This document shows, piece by piece, positions 49,508-59,090 of a stretch of DNA of 64,000 nt. Origin of the DNA: Hymenobacter cellulosilyticus. Lineage in GTDB: Bacteria; Bacteroidota; Bacteroidia; Cytophagales; Hymenobacteraceae. Position numbers and translations under genes: made by a program. The number at the start of each line of letters is the position of its first letter. Position 1 is the stretch's first letter. The DNA is taken from assembly GCF_022919215.1 (NCBI RefSeq), contig NZ_CP095046.1, positions 682,001 through 746,000 on the forward strand, written 5' to 3'. The notes beneath the pieces were generated by a model, which saw only the letters and a list, made by a program, of their open reading frames with translations, had not been told where the DNA came from and did not search any database.

Positions 49508-49612
49508 GTGGTGAAATGGTGAACTTGTGAAATGGGGAGTTTGCTGTTCTAGTTGCGCCGCTGTGCGTATGTTGAACGACAACTCACCACTTCACCATTT
49601 CACCATTTCGCC
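49508..49612. repeat. Paired octamer tracts between metF and TPR gene
   Basis: The left tract at 49508-49541 (GTGGTGAAATGGTGAACTTG and on) and the right inverted tract at 49580-49610 (CAACTCACCACTTCACCATT and on) are separated by about 40 bases. They begin one base after the metF stop and end beside the presumed TTG start of the TPR gene. Confidence 0.7.
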
Positions 49613-49613
49613 T

Positions 49614-50089
49614 TTGGACTCCCTCGACGACCTGTTTGCCCGACTGCGCCACGCCACCACGCCCACCGAAATTGAGGCCCTGCAAAACGGCATCTGGCAG
49701 CTGTGGTTGATGACCGGCGACCAGCGCCTGGACAAGGAGTTGGAAGCGGGCCTGCGGGCCCTGGCCGCCGGCGACTATACGGCCGCCATTCGGGTATTCA
49801 CCGCTATTATCGAGGAGCAGCCCGAGTTTGCCGAGGCCTGGAACAAGCGCGCCACGGCCTATTTCCTGCGGGCGAGTACCGGGCTTCCCTGCTCGATATT
49901 GCCCAAACCCTGCAGCGGGAGCCCCGGCACTTTGGGGCCCTGTCGGGCTGGGCCACGATTCTGCAAACCCTGGGCGACTACCGGGCCGCTTTGCGGGCCT
50001 TGCGGCGCGTGGAAGCACTATGCCCTAACCTGCCGGGCCTGCAAGCTCGACTGCACGACCTGCGCGACCAGCTCGAGGAGGATTTATAG
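49614..50089 (+). CDS. Tetratricopeptide repeat protein, frameshifted
   Basis: About 158 residues after correction, made mainly of TPR-like helix pairs: LEAGLRALAAGDYTAAIRVF, IEEQPEFAEAWNKRATAYFL, then after the break EYRASLLDIAQTLQREPRHF, SGWATILQTLGDYRAALRAL and CPNLPGLQARLHDLRDQLEED. The frame breaks in the GGG at 49871-49873; one base makes the repeats continuous. I place the start at the TTG at 49614 (M-D-S-L-D-D-L-F-A-R). ATG starts at 49569 or 49527 would add residues coded by the octamer repeat. Probably a cytoplasmic protein-interaction module. No partner can be named. Confidence 0.75.
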
Positions 50090-50335
50090 GCCAACTTATT
50101 CTTGCGCAACTCTATATTAATTTTTAACTTTACTGAGCTTCCGCCTTTTTCAAAAAGAGCGGAATAGTTGCCTTTTTGGCTTCTTTACTTTGATTAACAA
50201 CCTGCCTACCACTTTCCGACTCATTTTACCCTACTGTAACAACTAGCTTTCAATAGGACTATTCAAGCATTCAGTATAAACCGAGTCCCCCCGGTTGGCT
50301 GCTGCTAGTTTTGTTGAAGCATTTCCCACCCGTCT

Positions 50336-50917
50336 ATGAAAAAAACTGTACTCGTTGTACTGTTGGCCTGTGCATTGCCGACAGTGGGCTGGTCCCAACG
50401 TCTCCGCAAAACTGAGTTTGAAAGCGGAATGGTTGAAAAAGGAAATAAAGTAGGCGTTTGGGAATACTACGCCTACACCCGCGACGGTCGGCAGGTGATT
50501 GTGCAGAAGTACGACCACACGACCAATAAGCTGGTTTTTTTCCGCCCCATCGAAGATGTTCCCTACGACGTGGAGCTGCAGCCCGGGCAGTGGACGCGCA
50601 GCCGCGTGGATCAGCCCCCGCTGTTTATCGGCGGCGACCCAATCCTGGCGACGTACACCACCAAGATTGTCTACCCGCCGGTAGCGCAGGACCGCAAGCT
50701 GCAGGGTAAAGTCTTGATTTCCTTTGCTATTGACACCCTGGGCAGGGCCTCCAACCACAAGGTGCTGATGAGCGTGGGCGGTGGCTGCGACGAGGAAGCT
50801 ATGCGCGTGTGCCGCACCATTCCCAACCAGTGGATTCCGGCTCGCAAGGGCAGCCGGGCGGTACCCGTGGTGTATGAGCTGCCCTTCACCTTTAAGCTGC
50901 AGACGGTAGCGCAGTAG
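50336..50917 (+). CDS. Secreted protein with TonB C-terminal domain
   Basis: 193 residues with a signal peptide (MKKTVLVVLLACALPTVGWS). The first mature part contains SGMVEKGNKVGVWEYYAYTRDG, a MORN-like repeat seen in many Bacteroidota periplasmic proteins. The C-terminal half is a TonB-type domain: YPPVAQDRKLQGKVLISFAI, then IDTLGRASNHKVLMSVGGGC, DEEAMRVCRTIPNQWIPA and VPVVYELPFTFKL. There is no N-terminal transmembrane anchor other than the signal peptide, so it is likely a soluble or released TonB-domain protein and not a canonical energy transducer. Monocistronic. Confidence 0.85.
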   Translation: MKKTVLVVLLACALPTVGWSQRLRKTEFESGMVEKGNKVGVWEYYAYTRDGRQVIVQKYDHTTNKLVFFRPIEDVPYDVELQPGQWTRSRVDQPPLFIGGDPILATYTTKIVYPPVAQDRKLQGKVLISFAIDTLGRASNHKVLMSVGGGCDEEAMRVCRTIPNQWIPARKGSRAVPVVYELPFTFKLQTVAQ

Positions 50918-50970
50918 CTCGACCGTAGCCGGCCGCTAATCCTGCGCGCGCCGGTTACGTACAGTACTGC

Positions 50971-51504
50971 ATGATACCATTCCGCCACTCTTCTCTGACT
51001 GCGGCCCTGCTGGGCCTGCTGACGCTTTCCGCCTGCGACACGACCCCGCGCGAGCGGCAGGAAATCGTGCGCGACGAAGCCCGTAAGCTGGATACGCTGG
51101 CCGACCGCGCCGCCGACAAGCTCCGCAACGCGGGTCGGCGCGCGGCCCGCTACGACTCGGCCGCCCGGATTCGTAATCGGCAGCCGCTTGACGCGGCGGC
51201 CACGGCAACGTTTACCCAACAGTTGCTGGGGTCTTATTCCGACGTTGAAAGCCTGACTCCCGCTACCATTGAGCCGGCCTACGTGCAGCTGCTCCGCCAG
51301 ACGCGCGCCCAGCGCCGCCAGTGGAGCCAGCGCGACTGGGACTACGCCACCAGCATCTACAAGCGCCTGAACGAGCAGCTCAAGGCTATCCGGCTGGACG
51401 TAAAGGGCCGCGACGAGGTGCACATTCGCGCCCTGCAAGCCGAGTTTACGGCCCTGGAAACCAGCCGGGACGTGAAAGACATTGGACAGGCCGTTAAAAA
51501 CTAA
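50971..51504 (+). CDS. Coiled-coil lipoprotein, unknown
   Basis: 177 residues. The lipoprotein signal MIPFRHSSLTAALLGLLTLSAC has the lipobox L-S-A-C with Cys at residue 22. The mature part is strongly helical and charged (REIVRDEARKLDTLADRAADK, LLRQTRAQRRQWSQRDWDY), suggesting coiled coils. No family was recognised; it could be a periplasmic scaffold or envelope-stress protein. A terminator hairpin follows, so it is probably transcribed alone or with the TonB-domain gene 53 bases upstream. Confidence 0.7.
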   Translation: MIPFRHSSLTAALLGLLTLSACDTTPRERQEIVRDEARKLDTLADRAADKLRNAGRRAARYDSAARIRNRQPLDAAATATFTQQLLGSYSDVESLTPATIEPAYVQLLRQTRAQRRQWSQRDWDYATSIYKRLNEQLKAIRLDVKGRDEVHIRALQAEFTALETSRDVKDIGQAVKN

Positions 51505-51523
51505 CGCCGCCGTATTTGCCCGT

Positions 51524-51549
51524 AAAAGCCCCGTTTCGGCGGGGCTTTT
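51524..51549 (+). terminator. Rho-independent terminator
   Basis: A 10-bp stem pairs AAAAGCCCCG at 51524-51533 with CGGGGCTTTT at 51540-51549, followed by TT. It ends the lipoprotein transcript. Confidence 0.85.
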
Positions 51550-51561
51550 TTGCGTTTTTGT

Positions 51562-53088
51562 ATGACTAGCTTCTTTTCCGGCCCCGGCCGCCTCTGGCTG
51601 CTTGTGCTGTTGCTGCTCGGCAGCTGGAGCCCGGCCCCAGCTCAGGCCCTGATTGAAACCGCCGAAACCGTGCCGGCCGTCAACCAGTGGCTCGGCCCCG
51701 GCGACCGGCTGCAGGTGCGGCTCAAAGGTCGGCCCGGCCAGCGCGTGACTTTTTTCAAGAACCTGCCCATGACGGAGTTGGCTCCTTCCCTCGTGAAAGG
51801 CCAACGCGGAATTTACCAGGGCACGTACGTGGTGCAGCCCGGCGACACGCTCCAGAACCGGCCCATTCTGTTTCAGGTCATGCGCAACGACACGGTGGCA
51901 CTGGCGGCGGCTTTCAGCCGAACCAAAGTGCGGTTTTTAAGCCCGAATACGCCCCAGCTAGCCCTGACCAAAGGCGCTTTGGCCTACCTCAACTACGGCC
52001 TGGGCGAAGACCGGCTCGGCGGAGCTAAGTTCGGCTACCTCGACTCGGCCGTGGTGCTGCACCTCACAGGTATGGTAGGCAACCAGTACCGGGTGCGCCT
52101 GGCCGAAAACCAGCAGGCCTGGGTGCCCCAGGATGTGGTACGCCTGCTGCCGCCCGGTGGCTTCGTGCCCGCCTCGCTCACGGGCTCCTGCAGCGTATCC
52201 GGCGACTCGCTCTACGACTACGTGCAGGTGCCGCTGGAAACCCGCCTGCCCTACCGCTCCCAACTGCTGACCAACCCGACCCGCCTCGTGGTGGATATTT
52301 TCGGGGCTACTTCCAATACCAACTGGATAACCCAGCGCGGCGGCATCCGGGAGCTGGGCGACGTGTACTACGAGCAGCCCCAGCCCGACGTGTTTCGGCT
52401 GGTACTGCCCTTGCAGCACGCCCAGGCCTGGGGTTACGGCATTGAGTACCGCGGCACCACGCTGCGCATCCGGGTGAAGCGGCCACCGGCCAAGCTCACG
52501 CTCAAGGGGCTGACCATCGGCCTCGACGCGGGCCACGGCGGCAGCAATGTGGGCGCCACTTCGCCCAGCGGCAATCAGGAGAAAGTGCTGACTTTGGCCA
52601 TTGCCCAGAAGCTGCGCCTGGAGTTGGAAAAAGCCGGCGCCAAAGTGCTGATGACCCGGGAGGCCGATGTGTCGGTGGAAAACGGCTCCCGGGTGCTGCG
52701 CATGCGCCAACTCAACCCCGATTTGCTGCTCAGCATCCACGTTAATTCCTCGGGCAGCGCGGCCGTGCAGGGCACCAGCACGTACTACCGCTACGTGGCC
52801 TACCGGCCGCTGGCCCTGGCCATTTACAATGAGGTGCTCAAAACCGGGCTCAAGGGCTTCGGCAACGTGGGCAGCTTCAACTTCAACCTGAATGGCCCTA
52901 CCGAGTACCCCAACGCCTTGATTGAAACGGCCTTTGTGTCGAACCCCGACGACGAAAAGCGCCTCGTGGACCCCGCTTTTCAGCAGCAGCTGGCCGAGCG
53001 GATAAGGGCCGGCGTGGAGACTTTCCTGAAAGGCACCCAGGCCAAAGGTCCGCGGGGCTGGCTGCTGCACGAGCCCGCCCAGAATTAA
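51562..53088 (+). CDS. N-acetylmuramoyl-L-alanine amidase
   Basis: Cell-wall amidase of about 508 residues that cleaves between MurNAc and L-alanine. The ATG at 51562 opens a signal peptide (FSGPGRLWLLVLLLLGSWS). An AMIN-like/SH3-like N-terminal region follows, with LRIRVKRPPAKLTLKGL linking to the catalytic Amidase_3 domain. Zinc ligands are His in IGLDAGHGG, Glu in NQEKVLTLAI, His in LLSIHVNSSG; the catalytic Glu is in NALIETAFVSNP. It is periplasmic and probably takes part in cell separation or peptidoglycan recycling. Intact. Confidence 0.92.
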   Translation: MTSFFSGPGRLWLLVLLLLGSWSPAPAQALIETAETVPAVNQWLGPGDRLQVRLKGRPGQRVTFFKNLPMTELAPSLVKGQRGIYQGTYVVQPGDTLQNRPILFQVMRNDTVALAAAFSRTKVRFLSPNTPQLALTKGALAYLNYGLGEDRLGGAKFGYLDSAVVLHLTGMVGNQYRVRLAENQQAWVPQDVVRLLPPGGFVPASLTGSCSVSGDSLYDYVQVPLETRLPYRSQLLTNPTRLVVDIFGATSNTNWITQRGGIRELGDVYYEQPQPDVFRLVLPLQHAQAWGYGIEYRGTTLRIRVKRPPAKLTLKGLTIGLDAGHGGSNVGATSPSGNQEKVLTLAIAQKLRLELEKAGAKVLMTREADVSVENGSRVLRMRQLNPDLLLSIHVNSSGSAAVQGTSTYYRYVAYRPLALAIYNEVLKTGLKGFGNVGSFNFNLNGPTEYPNALIETAFVSNPDDEKRLVDPAFQQQLAERIRAGVETFLKGTQAKGPRGWLLHEPAQN

Positions 53089-53221
53089 ACAATACCAGAA
53101 TATCCCGTCTTACTAAGAACCTGGCCCGGCCCATACTGCTTTCGGCAGCGCCCGGCTAGGACTTACCAACCTTTTCCCGCTCTTTTCTATCCTCAACCTC
53201 ACAACCTCAACCACAACCTTC

Positions 53222-54621
53222 ATGGCCGATTCTTTTCTGGACCGCAGCCGCACCATTGCGCCGCCGGGCTACAACCGCTGGCTCGTGCCGCCCGCCGCGC
53301 TGGCTATTCACCTGGCCATCGGGCAGGCCTACGCCTTCAGCGTGTTCAACAAACCCCTGGGCGCCCTCATTAGCGGCAACGTGGACCAGCCCGCCCCGAC
53401 GACTGGACGCCGGGCCAGATTGGCTGGACGTTTTCCATTGCCATTGTGCTGCTTGGCCTCTCGGCGGCCGTGTTTGGCAAATGGCTGGAGCGGGTAGGAC
53501 CGCGCAAGGCCATGCTGGCCGCGTCTTTGTGCTTCGGCGGCGGCTTTCTGCTGGGCTCTTTGGGCGTGCATCTGCACAATATCTGGCTGCTCTACCTGGG
53601 CTACGGCGTCATTGGCGGCATCGGGCTGGGCATCGGCTACATTTCGCCGGTCAGCACGCTTATCAAGTGGTTTCCGGACCGCAAGGGCGTGGCTACGGGC
53701 ATGGCCATTATGGGCTTTGGGGGTGGGGCCATGATTGGCTCCCCGCTGGCCAACAACCTGATGGCCCACTTTAAAGACTCGGCCCCGATGGGCGTGGCGC
53801 CCACGTTTATCGTGATGGGCCTGATTTACCTGGTTTTCATGCAGTTCGGGGTCTGGACCATCCGGGTGCCGGCCGACGACTGGAAGCCGGAGGGCTACGT
53901 GCCCAGCACCGAGCACAACGACCTGATTACGACCCGCAACGTATCGGCCGACAACGCCATCAAGACCCCGCAGTTCTGGCTGTTGTGGGTGGTGCTGCTC
54001 GCCAACGTGACGGCCGGCATCGGGGTACTCGAAACGGCCTCGCCCTTGATTCAGGAAACCTTCTCCGACTCGGCCATGGGCGCGGGCCGGGGCGTTACGG
54101 CGGCGGCCGCCGCGGGCTTTGTGGGTTTGCTGAGCCTGTTCAACCTGCTGGGCCGCTTCTTCTGGTCGTCGGCTTCCGACAAGCTGGGCCGTAAGATGAC
54201 TTACGCCATTTATTTCGGCCTCGGCATTGCCCTCTACGCTCTGATTCCAAGCTTGGGCCGCAGCCTGCAGCTCACCTTGTTTGTGGTGGTGGCCTGCGTG
54301 ATTATCAGCATGTACGGCGGCGGCTTTGCTACCATTCCGGCGTACCTGTCCGATTTGTTTGGCAAGTACCAGGTGGGTGCCATTCACGGCCGCCTGCTTA
54401 CGGCCTGGAGCACGGCGGGCGTGCTAGGCCCGCTCATTGTGCACAGTCTGCACGAGGGTGCCAAGGCCAAGGGCCTGACCGGGGCGGCGGCTTACCAAAA
54501 CGTGTTCTACACCATGGCCGGCGTACTGGTGCTGGGCCTGCTGGCCAACCTGGCCGTAACGGCCGTAAAAGACCAGTACTACGAAAAGGGCGACGTGACG
54601 CCCGAGGCCGGCGGCCACTAA
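53222..54621 (+). CDS. OFA-family MFS transporter, frameshifted
   Basis: Twelve-helix major facilitator of the oxalate/formate antiporter group, about 466 residues after correction. N-terminal signs are NRWLVPPAALAIHLAIGQAYAFSVFNKPLG. The frame breaks in the CCCC at 53394-53397; one base restores DDWTPGQIGWTFSIAIVLLG. Later family motifs are GYGVIGGIGLGIGYISPVST, WFPDRKGVATGMAIMGFGGG and LFGKYQVGAIHGRLLTAWS. The substrate may be a carboxylate, but specificity cannot be read from the sequence. The small partner gene follows 33 bases on. Confidence 0.9.
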
Positions 54622-54654
54622 GCCTGATTTTCTCACCTGTTACTTTCTTTTAAC

Positions 54655-54800
54655 ATGGATTCGAAACCAACCTCTTCTGCCGCCGCGCCTACCAAACCCG
54701 CCGTGGGGGTTCCGTGGTACTGGCCTGGCTCTACGTGGGCATTCCGCTGGCCTGGGGCGTGTCGCAAACCTTTATCAAGGCGCTGGCGCTGTTCAAGTAA
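54655..54800 (+). CDS. MFS transporter small subunit, frameshifted
   Basis: Tiny single-helix protein of about 48 residues after correction. An ATG at 54655 gives MDSKPTSSAAAPTKPAVG. The GGGGG at 54705-54709 needs one more G, and then the frame reads VVLAWLYVGIPLAWGVSQTF followed by IKALALFK and a stop at 54798-54800. This pattern (a helix around AWLYVGIPLAWGV) is that of the small protein found directly behind OFA-type MFS genes. It is too short for routine gene calling and is hidden by the break. It probably assists the transporter in the membrane; the mechanism is not known to me. Confidence 0.72.
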
Positions 54801-54829
54801 ACTGATTCCCAGAGGCTTTAGTCAAAATA

Positions 54830-54864
54830 AAAAGAGCATCCGGCCCGCCGCCGAATGCTCTTTT
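54830..54864 (+). terminator. Hairpin terminator after the MFS unit
   Basis: Arms 54830-54843 and 54851-54864 (AAAAGAGCAT with its complement plus GC pairs, one mismatch), followed by GTTTG. It ends the transporter transcript. Confidence 0.7.
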
Positions 54865-54901
54865 GTTTGTTACTTACTCTCTGACTTGTAGCCTTTCCCC
54901 C

Positions 54902-55357
54902 ATGACCTTTGAGCCCGCCGAGGACCACATTGTGGTGCTTGAGTCCTTTGCTGACCCCATCACGGCCCACCTGGCCAAAAGCCGCCTCGAAGCCGAGCAG
55001 ATTCCCTGCTTTCTGACCAACGAAAATCTGGTGTCGCTCAACCGGCTCTACGGGCCGGCTTCGGGCGGCGTGCGCCTGCACGTGCGGGAGCAGGACGTGG
55101 CCGCCGCCGTCGAGATTCTGCGCTACGAAACCGTGCCGATGACGGCCTCCCGAGCCGAGGATGAGCCCCAGCCCGACATCGTGCACTGCCCCCGCTGCGA
55201 CTCCACCGACGTCGCCTTTGGGCCCGCTACGCGCAATACCTACAGCTTCCCCATGCTGATGCTCTCGGTGCTGCTGGGCTATCCGCTGCGCGGCAAACGC
55301 TACCATTGCTTTCACTGCCGCCACGAGTTCAAACGCTCGGAGGTGGAGAATTTGTGA
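54902..55357 (+). CDS. DUF2007 domain protein with zinc ribbon
   Basis: 151 residues from the ATG at 54902; the open frame from 54863 overlaps the terminator. The N-terminal DUF2007 domain (PII-like, proposed signal transducing) has IVVLESFADPITAHLAKSRL and FLTNENLVSLNRLYGPASGG. A C-terminal zinc ribbon has CPRC (Cys pair near residue 98) and a second pair in CFHCRHEFKR, with a hydrophobic stretch (FPMLMLSVLLGYPLRG) between, which may be a membrane hairpin. Function unknown; regulatory role inferred from the family. Intact. Confidence 0.85.
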   Translation: MTFEPAEDHIVVLESFADPITAHLAKSRLEAEQIPCFLTNENLVSLNRLYGPASGGVRLHVREQDVAAAVEILRYETVPMTASRAEDEPQPDIVHCPRCDSTDVAFGPATRNTYSFPMLMLSVLLGYPLRGKRYHCFHCRHEFKRSEVENL

Positions 55358-55388
55358 GATGGTGAGATGGTGAAGTGGTGAGTTAAAA
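55356..55388. repeat. Octamer tract after DUF2007 gene
   Basis: GTGAGATGGTGAGATGGTGA and AGTGGTGAGT, directly at the stop codon of the DUF2007 gene, leading into repeat element D. Units are GGTGAGAT and GGTGAAGT. Confidence 0.7.
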
Positions 55389-55392
55389 ACTC

Positions 55393-55553
55393 GTGTCATT
55401 GCGAGGAACGAAGCAATCCGTCCTCTAAAATGTACTGCGCTTCCTAAACTGAAAAGCCCTTTCCTGTATTCAACAAGAAAGGGCTTTCTGGTAAAAGAGC
55501 GGGACTAGCTGCGTAGAGGACGGATTGCTTCGTCATGCTTCCTCGCAATGACA
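55393..55553. repeat. GTCAT palindromic repeat element, copy D
   Basis: 161 bp bounded by CGTGTCATTGCGAGGAACG and CTCGCAATGACA. Internal hairpin AAAGCCCTTTCCTG with CAAGAAAGGGCTTTC, then GGTAAAAGAGCGGGAC. Left and right inner words GAAGCAATCCGTCCTCT and AGAGGACGGATTGCTTCGT. Orientation as in copy C. It separates the DUF2007 and moeA genes. Confidence 0.8.
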
Positions 55554-55567
55554 ATTCGTTTACTGCT

Positions 55568-56778
55568 TCACCGAAACCGAACCAACGGAAAAGCGTCGCC
55601 GGCTTTGAACTCGGTGGGCTCGGCGGGCAGGCGCAGAAAACCGTCGCAGTGCAGCAGGGAGGCTAGGTCGCCGGAGCCGCCAATTTTCTGGGGATGACCC
55701 AGCAGGTGACCGTAGGGCGAGAGTTCTAGGCGTACGGGCAGGAAGTAGGCAATGCGGGGCGTGAAGCTGAAATCGGTGGCTAGCAGGGCCGTAGGCCGGG
55801 GCTGTTTGTAGTGGGGCTGCTGGCAGCGCTGCAGCCAGGGCCGCACGTACTGGTAGAAGTTGACGAAGGTCGAAACCGGGTTGCCGGGCAGGGCAAACAC
55901 TACTGCGCCCCGGCTTTTTCGCCAAACCAGAAGGGCTTGCCCGGCCGCTGCTGCACTTCGTGAAAAATTTGGGTGACGCCCAGCTCCTGCAGCATGCTAG
56001 GCAAAAAGTCGGCCTGGCCTTTCGATACGCCCCCGCTTAGCACCAGGGCATCGAAAGCATCGAGCAGCGGCGGCAAGCCTCGGCGCAAGGCTTCCTGGTC
56101 GTCGTTGAAGTGAAATGCCTCACTCTCGGCCCCGGCTTCGTGCAGAGCAGCCTGTACCATATAAGCATTGGAGCGCCGGATCTGGTGGGGCAAGGGCATC
56201 TGAGTCAGTTCCACCAGCTCGTCGCCGGTGCTCACTACGGCCACCCGCAGCCGCCGGGCTACCTGCAGCGTGCTGGCCCCAATAGTAGCCGCCACCGCAA
56301 TTTCGGCCGGACTCAGCTTCACCCCGCTGGGCAGCAGCAGGTCGCCGGCTTCGCGGTCGGCGGCCCGGTGGTGCACGTTGTGGCCGGCGTTGGGCGGCGG
56401 TATTTGCAAAGCGGCCACGCGCTGCCCATTCGTTTCGTGAAACTGTAGATCCTCGTAGCGCACCACCGTATCGGTGCCGGGCGGCAGGGCGGCCCCGGTC
56501 ATAATTTCGACGGCCGTTTGGGCATTGGTCAGCGGCTGGGGCGGCATGCCGGCTAGTTGGGTAGCGCTGATGGGGAAAGTCGTCTGCCCCGCCGCCACAT
56601 TTTCGAAAGCCAGGGCAATGCCGTCCATGGCCACGCGGTGAAAGGGCGGAAAGTCGCGGTCGGCGTGCAGGGGCTCCTGCAGCACGCGGCCCACGGCCTG
56701 GGTCAGCGGGATGGTTTCGGCGGGCAGGGGCCGGGCCGTGGCCAGCACCCGGCGCATTGCTTCTTCGACAGAAATCAT
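55568..56778 (-). CDS. moeA: Molybdopterin molybdotransferase, frameshifted
   Basis: Inserts molybdate into adenylylated molybdopterin; about 403 residues after correction. Start ATG at 56778 (MISVEEAMRRVLATARPL). Family motifs are PLTQAVGRVLQEPLHADRDF, PPFHRVAMDGIAL, EIMTGAALPPGTDTVVRYED, VVSTGDELVEL and VLSGGVSKGQADF. The frame breaks in the C run (minus-strand GGGG) at 55908-55911, joining FGEKAGG to AVVFALPGNPVST; the last part holds the C-terminal domain IV. It is divergent from moaC with a 156-bp promoter region between. Confidence 0.93.
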
Positions 56779-56878
56779 CTTGCGGGGAAAATACGTTAGG
56801 AGCGCGAGGAAGGACAACAACGCAAAATACACCCGAATAGATGTAAGCCCGGCCGAGCTTGCCGGCTGGTTCGGGCAG

Positions 56879-56911
56879 TTTGTTGCAACTTTCGGCTGCG
56901 CTGCAGCTTTG
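56879..56911 (+). promoter_or_regulatory. Candidate moaC promoter
   Basis: TTTG at 56879-56882 and CAGCTTTG at 56904-56911, spaced 21 bases, resemble the Bacteroidota promoter (TTTG about 20 bases before TAnnTTTG). The first base of the -7 box differs from consensus. It lies 24 bases before the moaC start. Confidence 0.3.
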
Positions 56912-56934
56912 TAAGCAGTTACCTTTTCATCGTC

Positions 56935-57426
56935 ATGTCTGATTCTTCCCGCTCCCTGACCCACCTCAACGCCGCCGGCCAGCCAGCCATGGTCGACGTG
57001 GGCGCCAAAACCCCAAGCCGCCGCGTGGCCCGGGCCCGCAGCCGCGTGCTGCTGGGCCGCGAAATTCTGAGTCTGGTACAGCAGGGCGACCTGCCTACCC
57101 GCAAGGGCCCAGTATTTCAAACGGCTATTCTGGCCGGTATTATGGCCGCCAAGAAAACCGCCGATTTGATTCCGCTCTGTCACCCGCTGGGCCTCGACGA
57201 CTGCCAGGTGCAGATTGAAGTGGTCAGTGAGGAAGCTATTCACATCATCTGCACCGCCACCGTAACAAGCAAAACCGGGGTGGAAATGGAGGCCCTGACC
57301 GGCGCCTCGGTGGCCGCCCTGACCGTGTACGACATGTGCAAGGCCCTTTCGCACGACATCGTGATTCAGGAAACCCGCCTGCTGGACAAAACCGGCGGCA
57401 AAAGCGACTTTCACCATGTCGACTAA
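56935..57426 (+). CDS. moaC: Cyclic pyranopterin monophosphate synthase
   Basis: With MoaA makes cyclic pyranopterin monophosphate from GTP. 163 residues, the normal length. Motifs are LTHLNAAGQPAMVDVGAKTPS, the active-site region LIPLCHPLGLDDC, VEMEALTGASVAALTVYDM and the C-terminal LLDKTGGKSDFHH with the catalytic Lys and Asp. The 3' end overlaps the start of the mobA fusion by 11 bases, so the two are translationally coupled. Intact. Confidence 0.95.
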   Translation: MSDSSRSLTHLNAAGQPAMVDVGAKTPSRRVARARSRVLLGREILSLVQQGDLPTRKGPVFQTAILAGIMAAKKTADLIPLCHPLGLDDCQVQIEVVSEEAIHIICTATVTSKTGVEMEALTGASVAALTVYDMCKALSHDIVIQETRLLDKTGGKSDFHHVD

Positions 57427-58599
57427 CCCCATGCCCAACGCGCCCAAGGCCCGCACCAAGCACGCGGCCCTCACCCGCCCCGCTGTGGGCGAGTTTGGCC
57501 GGCAGGAGCTGGCTATTCTGGGCGCACCCTGCGGCAAAATCAAGGAGCTGGTAACCCGGCTGTTGCCTCACCTGGCTCCGCAGCTGAGCGTGGGCTACGT
57601 GGATGCCGACCACGCCGCCGGCGACGAAGCCGACAGCGGCGGCGCGGGCGGAGCCAGCCCCATCATGCAGGCCGGGGCCAGCGCCGAGCTAACCGACAAG
57701 ATTCACTTCCGCCGCGTAGACCAGCGCCGGGAGCTGGACAGCTTTGCCCAGAAAGAACTGCTGTTTCACCAAAGCCTGGTCTTGGTGAACGGCAACCACT
57801 TCCGAGCCAAGCAGCAAATCATCATCCTGGACCCGGCCAAGCCCCTGGACAAGAAGCTCGACCGGCTCACCGATGTGCAGCTGGTGTTGCTGCCCGAAGG
57901 CGTAACTGAGCTGCCGGCGGTATTGCAAACTCACTTTGCCGGTCAGCCTTCGATTCCGCAGCTGTCCCTAGCTGATACTGAAGCAATTGCCGAATTCATC
58001 CGGCAGTGGTGGCAACGCAGCCTGCCGCCCTTGCGGGGCCTGGTGCTGGCCGGGGCCAGAGCCAAAGGATGCAAACTGACAAGGGCCGCCTCAACTACCA
58101 CGGCCTGGAGCAGCGCGCGTACGCCGCCCAGCTGCTGGCCCAGGTATGCACCGACGTTCACGTTTCCTGCCGCCCCGACCAGGTGGCCGACCTGCCCGCC
58201 GGCCTGCTGCCCCTCCCCGACCGGTTTCTGGACCTGGGCCCTATGGGCGGCATCCTCTCGGCCTTTCAGCTCGACCCCAACGCAGCCTGGCTGGTAGTAG
58301 CCTGCGACCTGCCGTTTTTGTCGGAAACCAGCTTGCAGCACCTAGTGCAGCACCGCAACGGGGCCAAGATGGCTACGGCCTTCCAAAGCCCCGAAAACGA
58401 GTTTCCCGAGCCCCTGATTACCATCTGGGAACCCCGCGGCTACGGCACGCTGCTGCGGTTTCTGGGCCTGGGCTACTCCTGCCCCCGCAAGGCGCTGATC
58501 AACTCCGACATCGAGCTGCTGGTGGCCCCGGACCCGCGGGAGTTGCGCAACGTGAATACACCCGAAGAAGCTGCCGCCGCCCATAACGAGTTGCGCTAA
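57416..58599 (+). CDS. mobA: MobA-type NTP transferase with N-terminal accessory domain, frameshifted
   Basis: About 394 residues after correction. The N-terminal 200 residues have AILGAPCGKIKELVTRLL, like a P-loop lacking the Ser/Thr, and VGYVDADHAAGDEA and LVLVNGNHFRAKQQIIILD, a degenerate MobB-like domain. The C-terminal domain is MobA: the nucleotide motif LAGGQSQRMQTDKG near residue 211, then the break at the GGGG at 58052-58055, and LGPMGGILSAFQLDP and VVACDLPFLSE. It would attach GMP or CMP to molybdopterin. Overlaps moaC by 11 bases at its start and the YdeI-type gene by 4 bases at its end. Confidence 0.9.
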
Positions 58600-59087
58600 G
58601 GTTTGTCGCGGCCGATGAACCGTTCCTGCCCCAGCAGGAAGCGGATAGCCCGGTGCACGTTCCGCTCTACACTTTCCTCGCTTTTCAGAAAGGAAATATA
58701 GCGCACGATTTCCAGGCGTCGGGAGGCGGGCAGGCTGTGGAACACCGCCGCGGCAGCTTCGTTTTCGGCCAGGACCTGACTTAGCCGCGGGTGCATGGTC
58801 AGCTCCCGGGGCTGCGGGTCGTGGCGCAGGGTGAAGGTGGCCGTGTCGCCGACCTGCTTGCCAGCGGCCTGCCGCATCGGGCCGTTGAGGTAGAGCCGCC
58901 ACTGCCCGGCGTATTTTACCAGGGTTTGGGGAAACGCGTGCCCGTCGATAGTGAGCTGCACCGGAATTGGGCCCGTGCTTTTGCCCGCCGCGGCAAACAA
59001 TGCCTGCAGAAGCGGGTCGGGCACCAGCACGTACGGGTTGACGCCAATGAGCTCAATGCAAGCCAAAAACGGGGCCGATTCTTCCAT
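58596..59087 (-). CDS. YdeI/OmpD-associated family protein
   Basis: 163 residues. The first part (IGVNPYVLVPDPLLQALFAA) is a DUF1905-like beta-barrel, the second (LTMHPRLSQVLAENEAAAAVF, then LPASRRLEIVRYISFLKSEES and VERNVHRAIRFL) is the OmdA/YdeI helical domain. Both are widespread and of unknown biochemical role. It lies immediately downstream of moaE on the same strand and may be in its transcript. Intact; the start ATG at 59087 is 3 bases past the moaE stop. Confidence 0.88.
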   Translation of the reverse strand: MEESAPFLACIELIGVNPYVLVPDPLLQALFAAAGKSTGPIPVQLTIDGHAFPQTLVKYAGQWRLYLNGPMRQAAGKQVGDTATFTLRHDPQPRELTMHPRLSQVLAENEAAAAVFHSLPASRRLEIVRYISFLKSEESVERNVHRAIRFLLGQERFIGRDKP

Positions 59088-59090
59088 AGG

